64,000 nt of DNA, taken from the NCBI RefSeq assembly GCF_000164135.1, contig NZ_GG770553.1:67795-131794 (forward strand). The letters run 5' to 3'. The position numbers were made by a program, and so were the translations under genes. Positions 44,895 to 55,234 of this stretch are shown one piece after another (within the stretch, counting starts at the first letter, position 1; the number at the start of each line of letters is the position of its first letter). Source of the DNA: Mycobacterium parascrofulaceum ATCC BAA-614 (GTDB taxonomy: Bacteria; Actinomycetota; Actinomycetes; Mycobacteriales; Mycobacteriaceae). Under the pieces are notes generated by a model. It had not been told where the DNA came from, searched no databases, and saw only the letters and a program-made list of their open reading frames with translations.

Positions 44895-46331
44895 TCAGCC
44901 GCCCCCTTGGTTGGGCGGTGCAGACCCGGGGCCCGGCGCCGGTCCGGGTAGCGGCCGGAAGGCGCTGCCCGGGGCCGGTCCGGGCGGCGGACCGGCATTA
45001 CCCAGCGCCGGCGCGAGGCCGGGAGTCGGGCCAGCCTGCGGGGCAGTCGGAACCAGCAGCGCCTGGAGGTCCGCCGGGTTCTGCGCGGCGGGCGGCGTCT
45101 TGGCGCCGTTGGCCGGAATCCAGGTGAGATCCGGAACTGGGGTCTCCGACTTCGCCTTCGTCTCCGGAGTGTCATAGATGATCTGGCCTTTGTAGGCGGT
45201 GATCGTGTTGAGCGGATGGAACATGATCGGTGGGTAGTTCACGGTGAGCCGGCGCAGCACCGGGCCGAGCCGCTCACGGCAGAGCTCGGCGCGCCGGAAG
45301 TAGTCGGGCGCGCGCGGGCCGGCCGCGGTTTCGAAGGATCCACCGCAGATGAACTGCACCGGGTTGGCGAATTCCGGGATGGACAGCAGGCCGTTGAGCG
45401 CGCCCTGCGCGGGGTCGTAGATGTTGTAGAAGTTCGCGATGCCGGGGCCAGCAACGTGCAGCACCTGTTCGATGTTGTCGCTCTGGTCGCTCAGAGTCTT
45501 GGCAAAGTCGTTGAGGTTATTCACCGTATCGATGATCGTTGAGTTGTGCTCGTGCAAGAAGCCGCGGATGTCGGACAACGCCTGGTTGAGCGTGCCCAGG
45601 GTGTTGTCGAGGTGGCGCGAGCTGTCGGCCAGCACCTGGGAGACCGAGGCGACATTCCCGGCGAACTGCACGATCTGTTCGTTGCTTGCCGATAGCGCAT
45701 TGACCAGAACCTGAAGGTTTTTGACCGTGCCGAAGATGTCACTGCGCGAATCGCCCAGCCGCCCAGCGGCTTGCGAGAGTTCCCGCAGCGCGTTGTGGAA
45801 AGAGTCACCGTTGCCATTCAAGGTGTCCGCGGCCTGGTTGATCGCCCGCCCCAGTGGCCCCTGCATCGATCCGGTGGTGGGGCCGAGCTGCACGGCCAGT
45901 TGCGTCAGCGATTCTTTGACCTCGTCCCACTCGACCGGAACCCCGGTCCGGTCAAGGCCGATGTTTCCGCCGTCGGGCAGCACCGCGCCGCCGGTGTACG
46001 CCGGCGTCAGCTGAATGAAGCGCGCCGCGACCAGGTTCGGCGACATGATGATGGCCTTGGCGTCCTTGGGGATCTTGACGTCCTTGGACACCGACATGGT
46101 GATCCTGACGTCGGAGGGCCGCGGTTCGATCGTGTCGACCTGACCCACCGGCACGCCGAGAACGCGGACCTGGTCACCGGGATAGAGCCCGACGGCGGAC
46201 GTGAAGTAGCCGACGATGCTGCGCGTATTGCCGGTCGACGACAGCACATAAACGCCGCCCACCAACACCGCGACGAGCGCGATGGCGGTGGTGTAGCGCA
46301 GCCCGCGGCTGGCGGCGATCCGTCGGATCAT
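44895..46331 (-). CDS. mce4D: Mce4D, MCE protein
   Basis: This is a 478-aa MCE protein with a helix at about residues 12-32, an MCE domain (YFTSAVGLYPGDQVRVLGVPVGQVDTI) and a helical needle region. The C-terminal tail is Pro/Gly/Ala-rich (about 410-478), longer than the 451 aa of M. tuberculosis. Its start overlaps mce4C by four bases (ATGA). It is one of the six subunits that form the lipid channel. Confidence 0.95.
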   Translation of the reverse strand: MIRRIAASRGLRYTTAIALVAVLVGGVYVLSSTGNTRSIVGYFTSAVGLYPGDQVRVLGVPVGQVDTIEPRPSDVRITMSVSKDVKIPKDAKAIIMSPNLVAARFIQLTPAYTGGAVLPDGGNIGLDRTGVPVEWDEVKESLTQLAVQLGPTTGSMQGPLGRAINQAADTLNGNGDSFHNALRELSQAAGRLGDSRSDIFGTVKNLQVLVNALSASNEQIVQFAGNVASVSQVLADSSRHLDNTLGTLNQALSDIRGFLHEHNSTIIDTVNNLNDFAKTLSDQSDNIEQVLHVAGPGIANFYNIYDPAQGALNGLLSIPEFANPVQFICGGSFETAAGPRAPDYFRRAELCRERLGPVLRRLTVNYPPIMFHPLNTITAYKGQIIYDTPETKAKSETPVPDLTWIPANGAKTPPAAQNPADLQALLVPTAPQAGPTPGLAPALGNAGPPPGPAPGSAFRPLPGPAPGPGSAPPNQGGG

Positions 46332-47392
46332 GGCGACTTCGGCCTGATGATCCAGCGCTCCTGGATGAGGCCGCGCAGATAGTCGGCCAGGCTGGCCGGC
46401 AGCTTGCCGGGCTGATAGAAGAAGTCGAAAACTGTAGCGACCAGGGGTGCGGGTAGAACACCGTAGACGTTTACGTTGAATCCCGGCCCCGAGCCCACAA
46501 CCTCCCCCAGTGTCGTTGCATAAGCCGGCAGGCGCTTTAGCGCCTCGGTGATGTAGTCGCGGCGTTCATTCAGGTTGTCGAGGACCAGATTCAGCTTGTT
46601 GAGCGACGGGCCGAATTCCTTGCGGTTGTCGGCGACGAAGCCGGAGATCTGTGCCGATAGGCCTTGGATTCCCGAGATGAGCCGGCCGAGGGCGGCTCTG
46701 CGCTCGTCGAGCGCGGCGAACAGTTGGTTGCCGTCGTCGACCAACCTGTTGACTTGGTCGGCGCGCTGGGCCAGCACACCGGTGACCGACTTCGCCTGTG
46801 CCAGGAGGCTTTGCAGCGCGTCGTCGCGGCGGTTCAGCGTGCGCGACAGCGTCGTCACACCGTCGAGCGCACCGCGCAGTTCGGGGGTGGCGTCATGCAG
46901 CGTGTCGGTCAGCACGTCCAAGGCCTGCTCGAACTGGGACTTGTTCAGGTTGTTCGCATTTTGACCCAGATCCTCGAGCGCGCCGGCCAGGGTGTACGGC
47001 GTGGTCGTGCGGCTGAGCGGAATGGTGGTCCCCATCCCGCCGCCCGCCGGGGTCACCGAGATCGAACGCTCACCGAGGATGGTGTCGGTGCGGATCGCGG
47101 CCAGCGACTGATCACCAACGCCGACGTGGCGATCCACGCTGAAGGTGATCTTGGCGCTGTCACCGGCCAGCCCGACCGACGTCACCTTCCCGACCTTCAG
47201 GCCCGAGACGTACACAGCGTTGCCGGGGTTGATGCCACCGGCGTCCGAGAAGTAGGCGTCGTAGATCTTTCCCTGCGGCCAGAACGGTAGGGCCGCATAA
47301 CCGAATGCGATGAGTACGACGCACACAACCAGCACCGTGCCGAAGATGCCGGTGCGCAGCGGATCGCGCACTCGTTCAGCCTCACTTGACAA
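46328..47392 (-). CDS. mce4C: Mce4C, MCE protein
   Basis: This is a 354-aa MCE protein. It has an N-terminal membrane helix (TGIFGTVLVVCVVLIAFGYA), an MCE domain with YFSDAGGINPGNAVYVSGLKVGKVTSV and an extended coiled or helical middle region. It overlaps mce4B by 11 bases and mce4D by four. Subunit of the Mce4 cholesterol importer. Confidence 0.95.
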   Translation of the reverse strand: MSSEAERVRDPLRTGIFGTVLVVCVVLIAFGYAALPFWPQGKIYDAYFSDAGGINPGNAVYVSGLKVGKVTSVGLAGDSAKITFSVDRHVGVGDQSLAAIRTDTILGERSISVTPAGGGMGTTIPLSRTTTPYTLAGALEDLGQNANNLNKSQFEQALDVLTDTLHDATPELRGALDGVTTLSRTLNRRDDALQSLLAQAKSVTGVLAQRADQVNRLVDDGNQLFAALDERRAALGRLISGIQGLSAQISGFVADNRKEFGPSLNKLNLVLDNLNERRDYITEALKRLPAYATTLGEVVGSGPGFNVNVYGVLPAPLVATVFDFFYQPGKLPASLADYLRGLIQERWIIRPKSP

Positions 47393-48434
47393 AAGCGCAC
47401 CTCCCCTTGCTGGGATCGACCGGGCCGCCGAAGGGAATTAAGATGTCGCCCCCGGCTGGGCCGTTGATCTTGATCGTCACCGAGCAGAAGTAGATGTTGA
47501 AGAAAGAACCGTAGGACCCCAACGCAGCTAATCGCAGATAGTCTTCGCCCAGCTGCTCGATATCGTTATTGAGCTCGGCTTTACGGTTGTCCAGTTCGGT
47601 GGCCAGCGGTCGGGTGTTTTCTAAGATACCCTGCAGCGGCCGGCGTGAATTCTTCAGCAGCTCGGTCAGATCCGTTGTCGTGGAGGCCAGCGGCGGGATG
47701 GCGCCGGCGATGTCGTCCTTTTTCTTGGCCAGTCCGCTGATCAATTGCTGCAACTGTTCGACGCTGGCCGAGAACTGGGCGCTGCGCTGATCGACGGTCT
47801 TGAGCACGGTGTTAAGGTTGTTGATCACGTCCCCGATGAGCTGGTCGCGCTGGCCCAGCGCCGAGGAGAACGCGCTGGCGTCGGCCAACACATTGGACAA
47901 CGCCCCCCCTTGGCCCTGCAGTAATTCGATGACGGCGCTGCTGATCGTGTTCACCTTGTCCGCGTCCAGACCCTTGAGGACCGGGCGCAGGCCACCCAGC
48001 AGCGCGTCGAGATCCAGTGCGGGCTGGGTGTGTTGGGAGTTGATGGTCGCGCCCGGCGGTAGCTTCCGCAACTCACCGGGGCCGGAGGTGATCTCCAGAT
48101 ACCGGTCACCGACCAGGTTTTCGTAGCGGATCACCGCCCGCGTGGACGAATAGAGCGTGTAGCGCTCGTCGATCCCAAACGTCACGTCAATGGTGTTGTC
48201 CGGGTTAAGCTTAACGCCGGAAACCGCACCGACCGGCACGCCGGCGATGCGTACCTTCTGGCCCGATTTCAGCCTTGAGACATCGGTAAACGTTGCGTGG
48301 TAAGTATTTTCGGGACCGAATCGGAAGTCGCCGAAGACCACCACAAGCGCGGCGGACACCAGCAGCATGGCAGCCGCGAAGATGCTGACCTTGATCATCA
48401 TCGAGCGGTGCGAGGGCATGCTCCCGGCTGCCAT
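47382..48434 (-). CDS. mce4B: Mce4B, MCE protein
   Basis: This 350-aa MCE protein carries the membrane helix MIKVSIFAAAMLLVSAALVVVF, an MCE domain (FTDVSRLKSGQKVRIAGVPVGAVSGV) and the helical region with repeated heptads. The C-terminal GCSVTI-like segment reads FFNIYFCSVTIKINGPAGGDIL. Its ATG overlaps the mce4A stop by one base. Confidence 0.95.
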   Translation of the reverse strand: MAAGSMPSHRSMMIKVSIFAAAMLLVSAALVVVFGDFRFGPENTYHATFTDVSRLKSGQKVRIAGVPVGAVSGVKLNPDNTIDVTFGIDERYTLYSSTRAVIRYENLVGDRYLEITSGPGELRKLPPGATINSQHTQPALDLDALLGGLRPVLKGLDADKVNTISSAVIELLQGQGGALSNVLADASAFSSALGQRDQLIGDVINNLNTVLKTVDQRSAQFSASVEQLQQLISGLAKKKDDIAGAIPPLASTTTDLTELLKNSRRPLQGILENTRPLATELDNRKAELNNDIEQLGEDYLRLAALGSYGSFFNIYFCSVTIKINGPAGGDILIPFGGPVDPSKGRCAFVK

Positions 48435-49636
48435 CAGAAGTCGTCCCGTTCCGCGAAGGCGCCGTGGAACAGGAACTGCAGCGTCGACGGCGCGTCGACC
48501 TGCACCTCCGTGAACGGCTCGTACGGGACGTTCGCGTTATCGGTGACGAGAAAGGGCGAACGATAAAACGAGCCTCCGTTCTGCTTCGTCGGAAGGTCGG
48601 GCAGACCGCGACAGTTCGGTCCACCGGAGGCGTTGACGATCGGCAGAGATTCCGGGTACGTATACGACGGTGAGCCGAGTACGAAGAGCGATGAGGTGAA
48701 CAGGCCGGCCTTTACCGTGCCGATCAAAGGAGCAAACTCCTTCACTCCTCGCGCCACCCCCTTGAACAAGCAACCGAATTCGGGCGAGTAGTCATGGGCC
48801 ACCTTCAATGGGGCTCGCAGGCGATTGATGGCGTCGATGAAATTCTGTTCGGCCGGCGCCAACGTCTCGTAGGCGTTGTTGGCCAGGCCGATCGTCGCCA
48901 GCAACGTGTCGTTGAGGTTGTTCTGCTGATCGACGACAATCTTGCTGATCGTCGGCAGGTTGTCGAGGACGGTGTTGAGGTTGGGCGCGGCGTCGGCATA
49001 GATGTTGGTGGCGACCGCCGCCTTGCGGAAGTCCTCCTGCAGCGCGGGTAGCTTCGGGTTTGCCTGGCGCGTCAACGTGTTCAGGCCCGACAAGATGCCG
49101 CCGAAGTCGTCGCCGTGGCCACGCAGACCTTCGGACAGTGCACTTAGCGTGCCGTTGAGCTCGACGGGGTCGATCTTGTGCAGCAGGTCCATCAGCGACT
49201 GGAACAAGGTGTTGACTTCCAGCTGCACCGCCGAGGCCGTGACGTGCGCGTCCGGGCGTAGCGAGGTCGGCGAAGGGTACTGCGGCGGGAGGAATTCCAC
49301 CGACTTGGCACCAAAGATGGTGTTCCCCCCGATATGCACCGTCGCGTTGGAGGGGATGAAGTGCATGTCGTCGCTGTTGATGCCCAGTGTCAGCCGCGCC
49401 TGGTCATCCGAGTACTCGATAGCCTCGACCTTGCCGATCTGGATGCCGCGGTATTTGACCTTGGCGCCCTTCTCCATCACCAGGCCGGCCCGGGGCGCCG
49501 AGACGGTGACGTTGTCGATCGACGCGAAAGCCGCTGTGTAAGAAAGGTAAGTGATAACGGCGAACGCCACCATCAGGCCGGCTAGCACCACGGCTGCCAG
49601 CCGGACGTGTGTGCGTCGCGAATCTGCTTCTGCCAT
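48434..49636 (-). CDS. mce4A: Mce4A, MCE protein
   Basis: This is a 400-aa MCE protein, the same length as in M. tuberculosis. It has a membrane helix (VRLAAVVLAGLMVAFAVITYL), an MCE domain (VTVSAPRAGLVMEKGAKVKYRGIQIGKVEAI) and a helical channel region. It starts 19 bases after yrbE4B. Mce4A is the founding subunit and is required for cholesterol uptake in M. tuberculosis. Confidence 0.96.
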   Translation of the reverse strand: MAEADSRRTHVRLAAVVLAGLMVAFAVITYLSYTAAFASIDNVTVSAPRAGLVMEKGAKVKYRGIQIGKVEAIEYSDDQARLTLGINSDDMHFIPSNATVHIGGNTIFGAKSVEFLPPQYPSPTSLRPDAHVTASAVQLEVNTLFQSLMDLLHKIDPVELNGTLSALSEGLRGHGDDFGGILSGLNTLTRQANPKLPALQEDFRKAAVATNIYADAAPNLNTVLDNLPTISKIVVDQQNNLNDTLLATIGLANNAYETLAPAEQNFIDAINRLRAPLKVAHDYSPEFGCLFKGVARGVKEFAPLIGTVKAGLFTSSLFVLGSPSYTYPESLPIVNASGGPNCRGLPDLPTKQNGGSFYRSPFLVTDNANVPYEPFTEVQVDAPSTLQFLFHGAFAERDDF

Positions 49637-49655
49637 GTCCCTTTAAGCGTTCCTC

Positions 49656-50498
49656 TTACCCGGAGAGGTTGAAGTTACCGGACGCGCCGTAGACGGCGAG
49701 TGAGATGAACAGGGTGATGACGACGACGACGATCAGCGAGGTCCGCACGGCCTGGCCGACCGCGATGCCGACGCCGACCGGGCCGCCGCTGGCGTTGTAG
49801 CCGTAATAGGTATGGACGAGCATCACCGCGATGGACATGACGATCGCTTGCAGGAACGACCACAGCAGGTCCGACGGGATGAGGAAGGTATTGAAGTAGT
49901 GGTCGTAGAGACCTTTGGACTGCCCGTTGATATACACCGTGGTGAAGCGGGCGGCAAAGAACGCGGCGAGCACCGACAGCGAATACAGCGGAATGATTGC
50001 GATCAGTCCGGCGATCAGTCGGGTGGACACCAGGTAAGACACCGATTCCACCGCCATGCATTCGACCGCGTCGATCTCTTCGGAAACCCGCATGGCGCCG
50101 AGCTGCGCGGTGGCGCCGGCACCGATGGTGGCCGCCAACGCGATTCCGGCGATCACCGGCGCGACAACGCGGACGTTGAGAAATGCCGACAGGAAGCCGG
50201 TCAGCGCCTCGATGCCGATGTTGCCCAGCGAGGAGTACCCCTGCACCGCGATGACTCCGCCCGAGGCCAGTGTAAGAAAGGCGGCGACGCCCACCGTACC
50301 GCCGATCATGACGAGCGCCCCGGCGCCCATGGTCATTTCGGCGATCAGCCGGATCGTCTCTTTGCGGTATTTGGTGATCGCGTGAGGGACGTGACGCACG
50401 GTTTGGCCATAAAACAAGGCCTGCTCACCGAAGTCGTCGACCGGCTCCTGCAACCGCATGACGAGGCTGCGCAGCCGATAGTTGACGTCGTAGCTCAT
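49656..50498 (-). CDS. yrbE4B: YrbE4B permease
   Basis: This is a 280-aa MlaE-like permease with five or six helices. Conserved segments are GATAQLGAMRVSEEIDAVECMAVESVSYLVSTRLIAG and FSAVI-like helices (PSDLLWSFLQAIVMSIAVML). The EExDAL-like loop (EEIDAVECM) contacts the ATPase (MceG, encoded elsewhere). It starts seven bases after the yrbE4A stop. Confidence 0.95.
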   Translation of the reverse strand: MSYDVNYRLRSLVMRLQEPVDDFGEQALFYGQTVRHVPHAITKYRKETIRLIAEMTMGAGALVMIGGTVGVAAFLTLASGGVIAVQGYSSLGNIGIEALTGFLSAFLNVRVVAPVIAGIALAATIGAGATAQLGAMRVSEEIDAVECMAVESVSYLVSTRLIAGLIAIIPLYSLSVLAAFFAARFTTVYINGQSKGLYDHYFNTFLIPSDLLWSFLQAIVMSIAVMLVHTYYGYNASGGPVGVGIAVGQAVRTSLIVVVVITLFISLAVYGASGNFNLSG

Positions 50499-50505
50499 CG
50501 AGTGC

Positions 50506-51270
50506 TCACTTCGCGGAGATCCGCACGCCGATGGCGGTCATCACCACGTTGATGACGAACAGACAGATGAACGCGTAGACGACGGTTTCGTTGACCGCAT
50601 TGCCGACGCCCTTGGGTCCACCCTTGACGGTCAGCCCCCGGTAGCAACCGACCAGCCCGGCCATCACACCAAACAGCAGCGCCTTGACCTCGGCGAGCAC
50701 CAGCTCGCGCAGCCCTGTGAGGACGGTCAGCCCGTTGATGAACGCCCCCGGATTCACGCCCTGCAGAAAGACGGAGAACACGTAGCCACCAGACAACCCG
50801 ATGGCGCACACCAGGCCGTTGAGCAATAGCGCGACGACCGTAGAGGCCAACACCCGCGGCACCACCAGCCGGTGGACCGGGTCAATGCCGAGCACGCGCA
50901 TCGCGTCGATCTCCTCGCGGATGGTGCGCGCACCGAGGTCGGCGCAGATCGCGGTGGCGCCGGCACCCGCCACGACGAGCACGGTCACCACCGGACCCAA
51001 TTGGGTGATGGTCCCGAACGCCGTTCCCGCGCCGGACAAGTCGGCGGCACCGATTTCGCGCAGCAGGATGTTGAGGGTGAACGCCACCAGCACGGTGAAG
51101 GGGATGGACACCAGCAGGGTGGGGACCAGCGACACCCGCGCGATCATCCAGGTCTGTTCCAGGAACTCGCCCAATTGGAACGGCCGACGAAAAGTCGCTC
51201 GGCCGGTGTCGATCATCATTTCGAAGAACCCGCCGACGGCGCGGGCGGGAACCGCAAGTTGTTCTCTCAA
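50506..51270 (-). CDS. yrbE4A: YrbE4A permease
   Basis: This is a 254-aa MlaE-like permease with helices typical of YrbE and the ATPase-contact loop REEIDAMRVLGIDP. It is the first gene of the mce4 operon. The start appears to be TTG, giving the same length as M. tuberculosis YrbE4A; a ggggg stretch lies about 12 bases upstream. The likely promoter and a KstR-type site are in the spacer before it. Confidence 0.95.
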   Translation of the reverse strand: MREQLAVPARAVGGFFEMMIDTGRATFRRPFQLGEFLEQTWMIARVSLVPTLLVSIPFTVLVAFTLNILLREIGAADLSGAGTAFGTITQLGPVVTVLVVAGAGATAICADLGARTIREEIDAMRVLGIDPVHRLVVPRVLASTVVALLLNGLVCAIGLSGGYVFSVFLQGVNPGAFINGLTVLTGLRELVLAEVKALLFGVMAGLVGCYRGLTVKGGPKGVGNAVNETVVYAFICLFVINVVMTAIGVRISAK

Positions 51271-51455
51271 CTCGGCAATCCCCCCTTTTGCTGCTCGCGG
51301 CGAAGTCTGTGCGTCGCCTTCGCGGTATCTTCCGTCGCATGCGGCTCAGTGAGCCGGATCAATTAACTCAGAACAAGTTAACGGTGTCAATGAACAGCGT
51401 TTCTTTGTCCGAGACGTTAATTAGCCAGGTCAAACACAGTTGTTATGTCTCAAAC

Positions 51456-51469
51456 TGACACAGGTTCTA
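51456..51469. promoter_or_regulatory. Near-consensus KstR operator upstream of mce4
   Basis: tgacacaggttcta fits TNNAACNNGTTNNA except one base (CAC for AAC). It lies about 186 bases upstream of the yrbE4A start. A second degenerate AACAAGTT core is at 51372-51379, nearer the gene. Which one is used cannot be decided from sequence. Confidence 0.5.
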
Positions 51470-51504
51470 CCCGTCGAATCCCCCCACAAAGTAACCTCAC
51501 ACGC

Positions 51505-52476
51505 CTATTGCTCCATCAGGCCGACCGCGGAAAAGTTCCGCTCCGGATCCCGCCCAGCAAAGTACTCGCGCAGCGTCGCGCTCAGTTGCGCGGGATCCCA
51601 GGCCGCCCCCTCGGCGCTGAATTGGTGCTCGGCCGCCGGCGCCGAAACCAGTGTCACCCGCGGCCCGTAAACAATAAACACCTGACCGTTGACTTCCGCG
51701 GCCGCCGGCGATGACAGGAACTTCACCAAGCTGACGACGTGCTCGGGCGAAAGCGGGTCGATCCCGCCCGGCTCCACTTCCGGGGCGGCGCCGAACACGT
51801 CGGCCGTCATAGCGGTCCTTGCCCGCGGACAGATCGCGTTGGCGCACACGCCGTAGCGGCCGAGCGCCCGGGCGGCGGTCAGGGTGAGCGAAATGATCCC
51901 GGCCTTGGCGGCGCCATAGTTGGCCTGCCCCACGGGGCCGACCAGCCCCGCCTCCGACGCGGTGTTGACCAGGCGCCCGAAGACGGTTCCCCCCGCGTCC
52001 TTGGCCTTCGAGCGCCAGTAGGTGGCCGCGTTGCGGGTCAGCAAAAAGTGGCCGCGCAGGTGCACCGCGATGACCAGGTCCCATTCCTCGTCGGACATGT
52101 TGAACAGCATCCGGTCTCGGGTGATCCCCGCGTTGTTGACCACGATGTCCAGCCCGCCCAGGCCGTCGGCCTGGGCGACCAACTCGTCGGCGGTGGCGCT
52201 TTCGCTGATGTCGCCGGCGACCGCGACGGCCTTCGAGCCGGCCGAGTTGATTTCGTCGATGACGTCGGAGGCATCCAGTGCGGCCGCGATGTCGTTGACG
52301 ACGACGGTGGCACCGGCCCGGGCCAGGCCGAGAGCCTCGGCGCGCCCCAGCCCCGCGGCGGCACCGGTCACCACCGCGACCTTTCCGGAGAGATCGGCCG
52401 CGTTCGCGCTGCTGACCGGCGACGATGCAGACCGCCCAGCGGTCTGAGGAGGAGTCGGGCCATTGGGCCTAGTCAA
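51505..52476 (-). CDS. Hsd4A-type steroid side-chain SDR
   Basis: This is a 323-aa SDR related to peroxisomal multifunctional enzyme type 2. It has TGAAAGLGRAEALGLARAGA, NNAGITRDRMLFNM, NTASEAGLVGPVGQANYGAAKAG with Ser, Tyr and Lys, and a C-terminal extension after EVNGQVFIVYG. It matches Rv3502c; the orthologue in M. neoaurum (Hsd4A) acts as beta-hydroxyacyl-CoA and 17-beta-hydroxysteroid dehydrogenase. The start is TTG with gagg 11 bases upstream. It follows fdxD by 44 bases on the same strand. Confidence 0.92.
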   Translation of the reverse strand: MTRPNGPTPPQTAGRSASSPVSSANAADLSGKVAVVTGAAAGLGRAEALGLARAGATVVVNDIAAALDASDVIDEINSAGSKAVAVAGDISESATADELVAQADGLGGLDIVVNNAGITRDRMLFNMSDEEWDLVIAVHLRGHFLLTRNAATYWRSKAKDAGGTVFGRLVNTASEAGLVGPVGQANYGAAKAGIISLTLTAARALGRYGVCANAICPRARTAMTADVFGAAPEVEPGGIDPLSPEHVVSLVKFLSSPAAAEVNGQVFIVYGPRVTLVSAPAAEHQFSAEGAAWDPAQLSATLREYFAGRDPERNFSAVGLMEQ

Positions 52477-52520
52477 TTTATGAATACCTCTAGTTTCTGG
52501 TGGCGCGGTTCAGGCTCGGG

Positions 52521-52712
52521 TTAGTCGCCGCGCAGCAGCGCCGCGCGCGGGCATTCGGCGATCGCCTGCTCGGCCAGGTGCTCCTGGTCGGCGGGAATCG
52601 GGTCGAGCTTAACGACGGCGTAATCCTCGTCGTCCAGGTCGAAGATATCCGGCGCGATTCCCATGCACACAGCGTTACCTTCACACCGGTCGTGGTCGAC
52701 GATCACCCGCAC
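52521..52712 (-). CDS. fdxD: Ferredoxin FdxD, [3Fe-4S] type
   Basis: This is a 63-aa ferredoxin with CEGNAVC and CPRAAL: the CxxNxxC variant, where Asn takes the position of the fourth Cys of [4Fe-4S] types. The GTG start has aggaggg six bases upstream, giving the same length as Rv3503c. It is divergent from fadE26 across a region with a perfect KstR site. It may serve a cholesterol P450. Confidence 0.94.
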   Translation of the reverse strand: MRVIVDHDRCEGNAVCMGIAPDIFDLDDEDYAVVKLDPIPADQEHLAEQAIAECPRAALLRGD

Positions 52713-52819
52713 AGCACCCTCCTTGCACCTGGCCTTCACCCGAGGACACGCCCCATCAGTATGTAGGACCACCATAGGTCCCGGATACCGCTGGGAAAAC
52801 GGTCGCTGGAAACTCAGAC

Positions 52820-52833
52820 TAGAACGTGTTACA
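52820..52833. promoter_or_regulatory. KstR operator, fdxD/fadE26 divergent promoter
   Basis: tagaacgtgttaca fits the KstR consensus TNNAACNNGTTNNA exactly. It lies between the divergent fdxD and fadE26 starts, so it can control both transcripts. The same 14-mer recurs at 62593-62606. Confidence 0.85.
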
Positions 52834-52913
52834 ACCGGGAAGATGAACGGGTAGTCGTCGGCCGAGTAACGTCGGCTAATCGAGGCGAGTCACGTTAACA
52901 AAGGACGGCTGGG

Positions 52914-54095
<1,182 letters not shown>

Positions 54096-54132
54096 GTATC
54101 GCTGAAGCCACTCCCCCTAAGGACGAACATCG

Positions 54133-55230
54133 ATGGACTTTTCAACAACCGAAGCGGCAAACGACCTCGGCGGCCTCGTCGACACCATCGTGAACTCGGT
54201 GTGCACACCCGAGCACCAGCGTGAGCTCGACAAGCTCGAGCAACGGTTCGACCGCGACCTGTGGGCCAAGCTGATCGACGCCGGCATCCTGTCCAGCGCG
54301 TCGGCGACCGCGGTGGGCGGTGACGGGTTCGGGGTGCTCGAGCAGGTGGCCATCCTGGTGGCGCTGGGTCACCAGTTGGCGGCCGTGCCGTACCTGGAGT
54401 CGGTGATGCTGGGCGCCGGCGCGCTGGCCCGCTTCGGCACCGAGGAGCTGCAACAGGAGTGGGGCACCCCGGCGGTCGCCGGCGAGAAGGTCCTCGCCGT
54501 CGCGCTGCTCGGCGAGATGGGCGAAGGCCCGGTGCGGGCCACCCGGGCCGGCGACGGTTACCGGCTCACCGGCACCCGCACCCAGGTCGGCTTCGCGCCG
54601 GCGGCCGACGCTTTCCTCGTTCCGGCCGAGACCGATTCCGGCACCGCGGTTTTCGTGGTAGCGGCCGGTGATCCCGGCGTTTCGGTGACCGCGCTCGCGA
54701 CGACCGGCCTGGGCAGCGTCGGGCACCTGGCGCTGGACGGCACCGAAGTTCACGGCACCCGCATGGTCGGCGGACCCGAGGTCGTGGTCTGGCTCGACAC
54801 CCTTGCGGCGTTGGGCCGCAGCGCTTTCCAGCTGGGGGTGCTGGAACGTGGGTTGCAGCTCACCGCCGAGTACGCCCGCGAGCGCGAGCAGTTCGATCGT
54901 CCGATCGGCAGCTTTCAGGCCGTGTCGCAGCGGCTGGCCGACGGCTACATCGACGTCAAGGGCTTGCGGCTCACACTCACCCAGGCGGCCTGGAAGGTCT
55001 CCGAGGACGTGCCGGCCGACATCGACGTGGCCAGCGCCGCGTTCTGGGCCGCCGACGCCGGGCACCGCGTGGCGCACACGATCGTGCACGTGCACGGCGG
55101 CGTCGGGGTCGACACCGATCACCCGGTGCACCGCTACTTCCTGGCGGCCAAGGAGGCCGAGTTCGCGTTGGGCGGCGCCACCGGTCAGCTGCGTCGCATC
55201 GGTCGTGAGCTGGCGGAAACCCCTGTCTGA
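54133..55230 (+). CDS. fadE27: Acyl-CoA dehydrogenase FadE27 (ChsE5)
   Basis: This is a 365-aa acyl-CoA dehydrogenase subunit, partner of FadE26. The sequence is divergent, lacking several canonical motifs of single-gene enzymes; it keeps QFDRPIGSFQAVSQRLAD and AHTIVHVHGGVGVDTDHPVHRYF, so the flavin site is shared with FadE26. Its stop lies four bases before the fadD17 GTG. Confidence 0.95.
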   Translation: MDFSTTEAANDLGGLVDTIVNSVCTPEHQRELDKLEQRFDRDLWAKLIDAGILSSASATAVGGDGFGVLEQVAILVALGHQLAAVPYLESVMLGAGALARFGTEELQQEWGTPAVAGEKVLAVALLGEMGEGPVRATRAGDGYRLTGTRTQVGFAPAADAFLVPAETDSGTAVFVVAAGDPGVSVTALATTGLGSVGHLALDGTEVHGTRMVGGPEVVVWLDTLAALGRSAFQLGVLERGLQLTAEYAREREQFDRPIGSFQAVSQRLADGYIDVKGLRLTLTQAAWKVSEDVPADIDVASAAFWAADAGHRVAHTIVHVHGGVGVDTDHPVHRYFLAAKEAEFALGGATGQLRRIGRELAETPV

Positions 55231-55234
55231 CTTC

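Noticed and set aside
51369..51382. cagaacaagttaac as the KstR operator of mce4
   Set aside because: It has the AAC/GTT core but lacks both outer T and A of the consensus; the 51456-51469 site fits better. It is kept only as a note there.
54803..55234. Long 5' extension of the fadD17 frame
   Set aside because: It lies inside fadE27 in another frame and has no homology to synthetases; the GTG at 55235 fits spacing and length.
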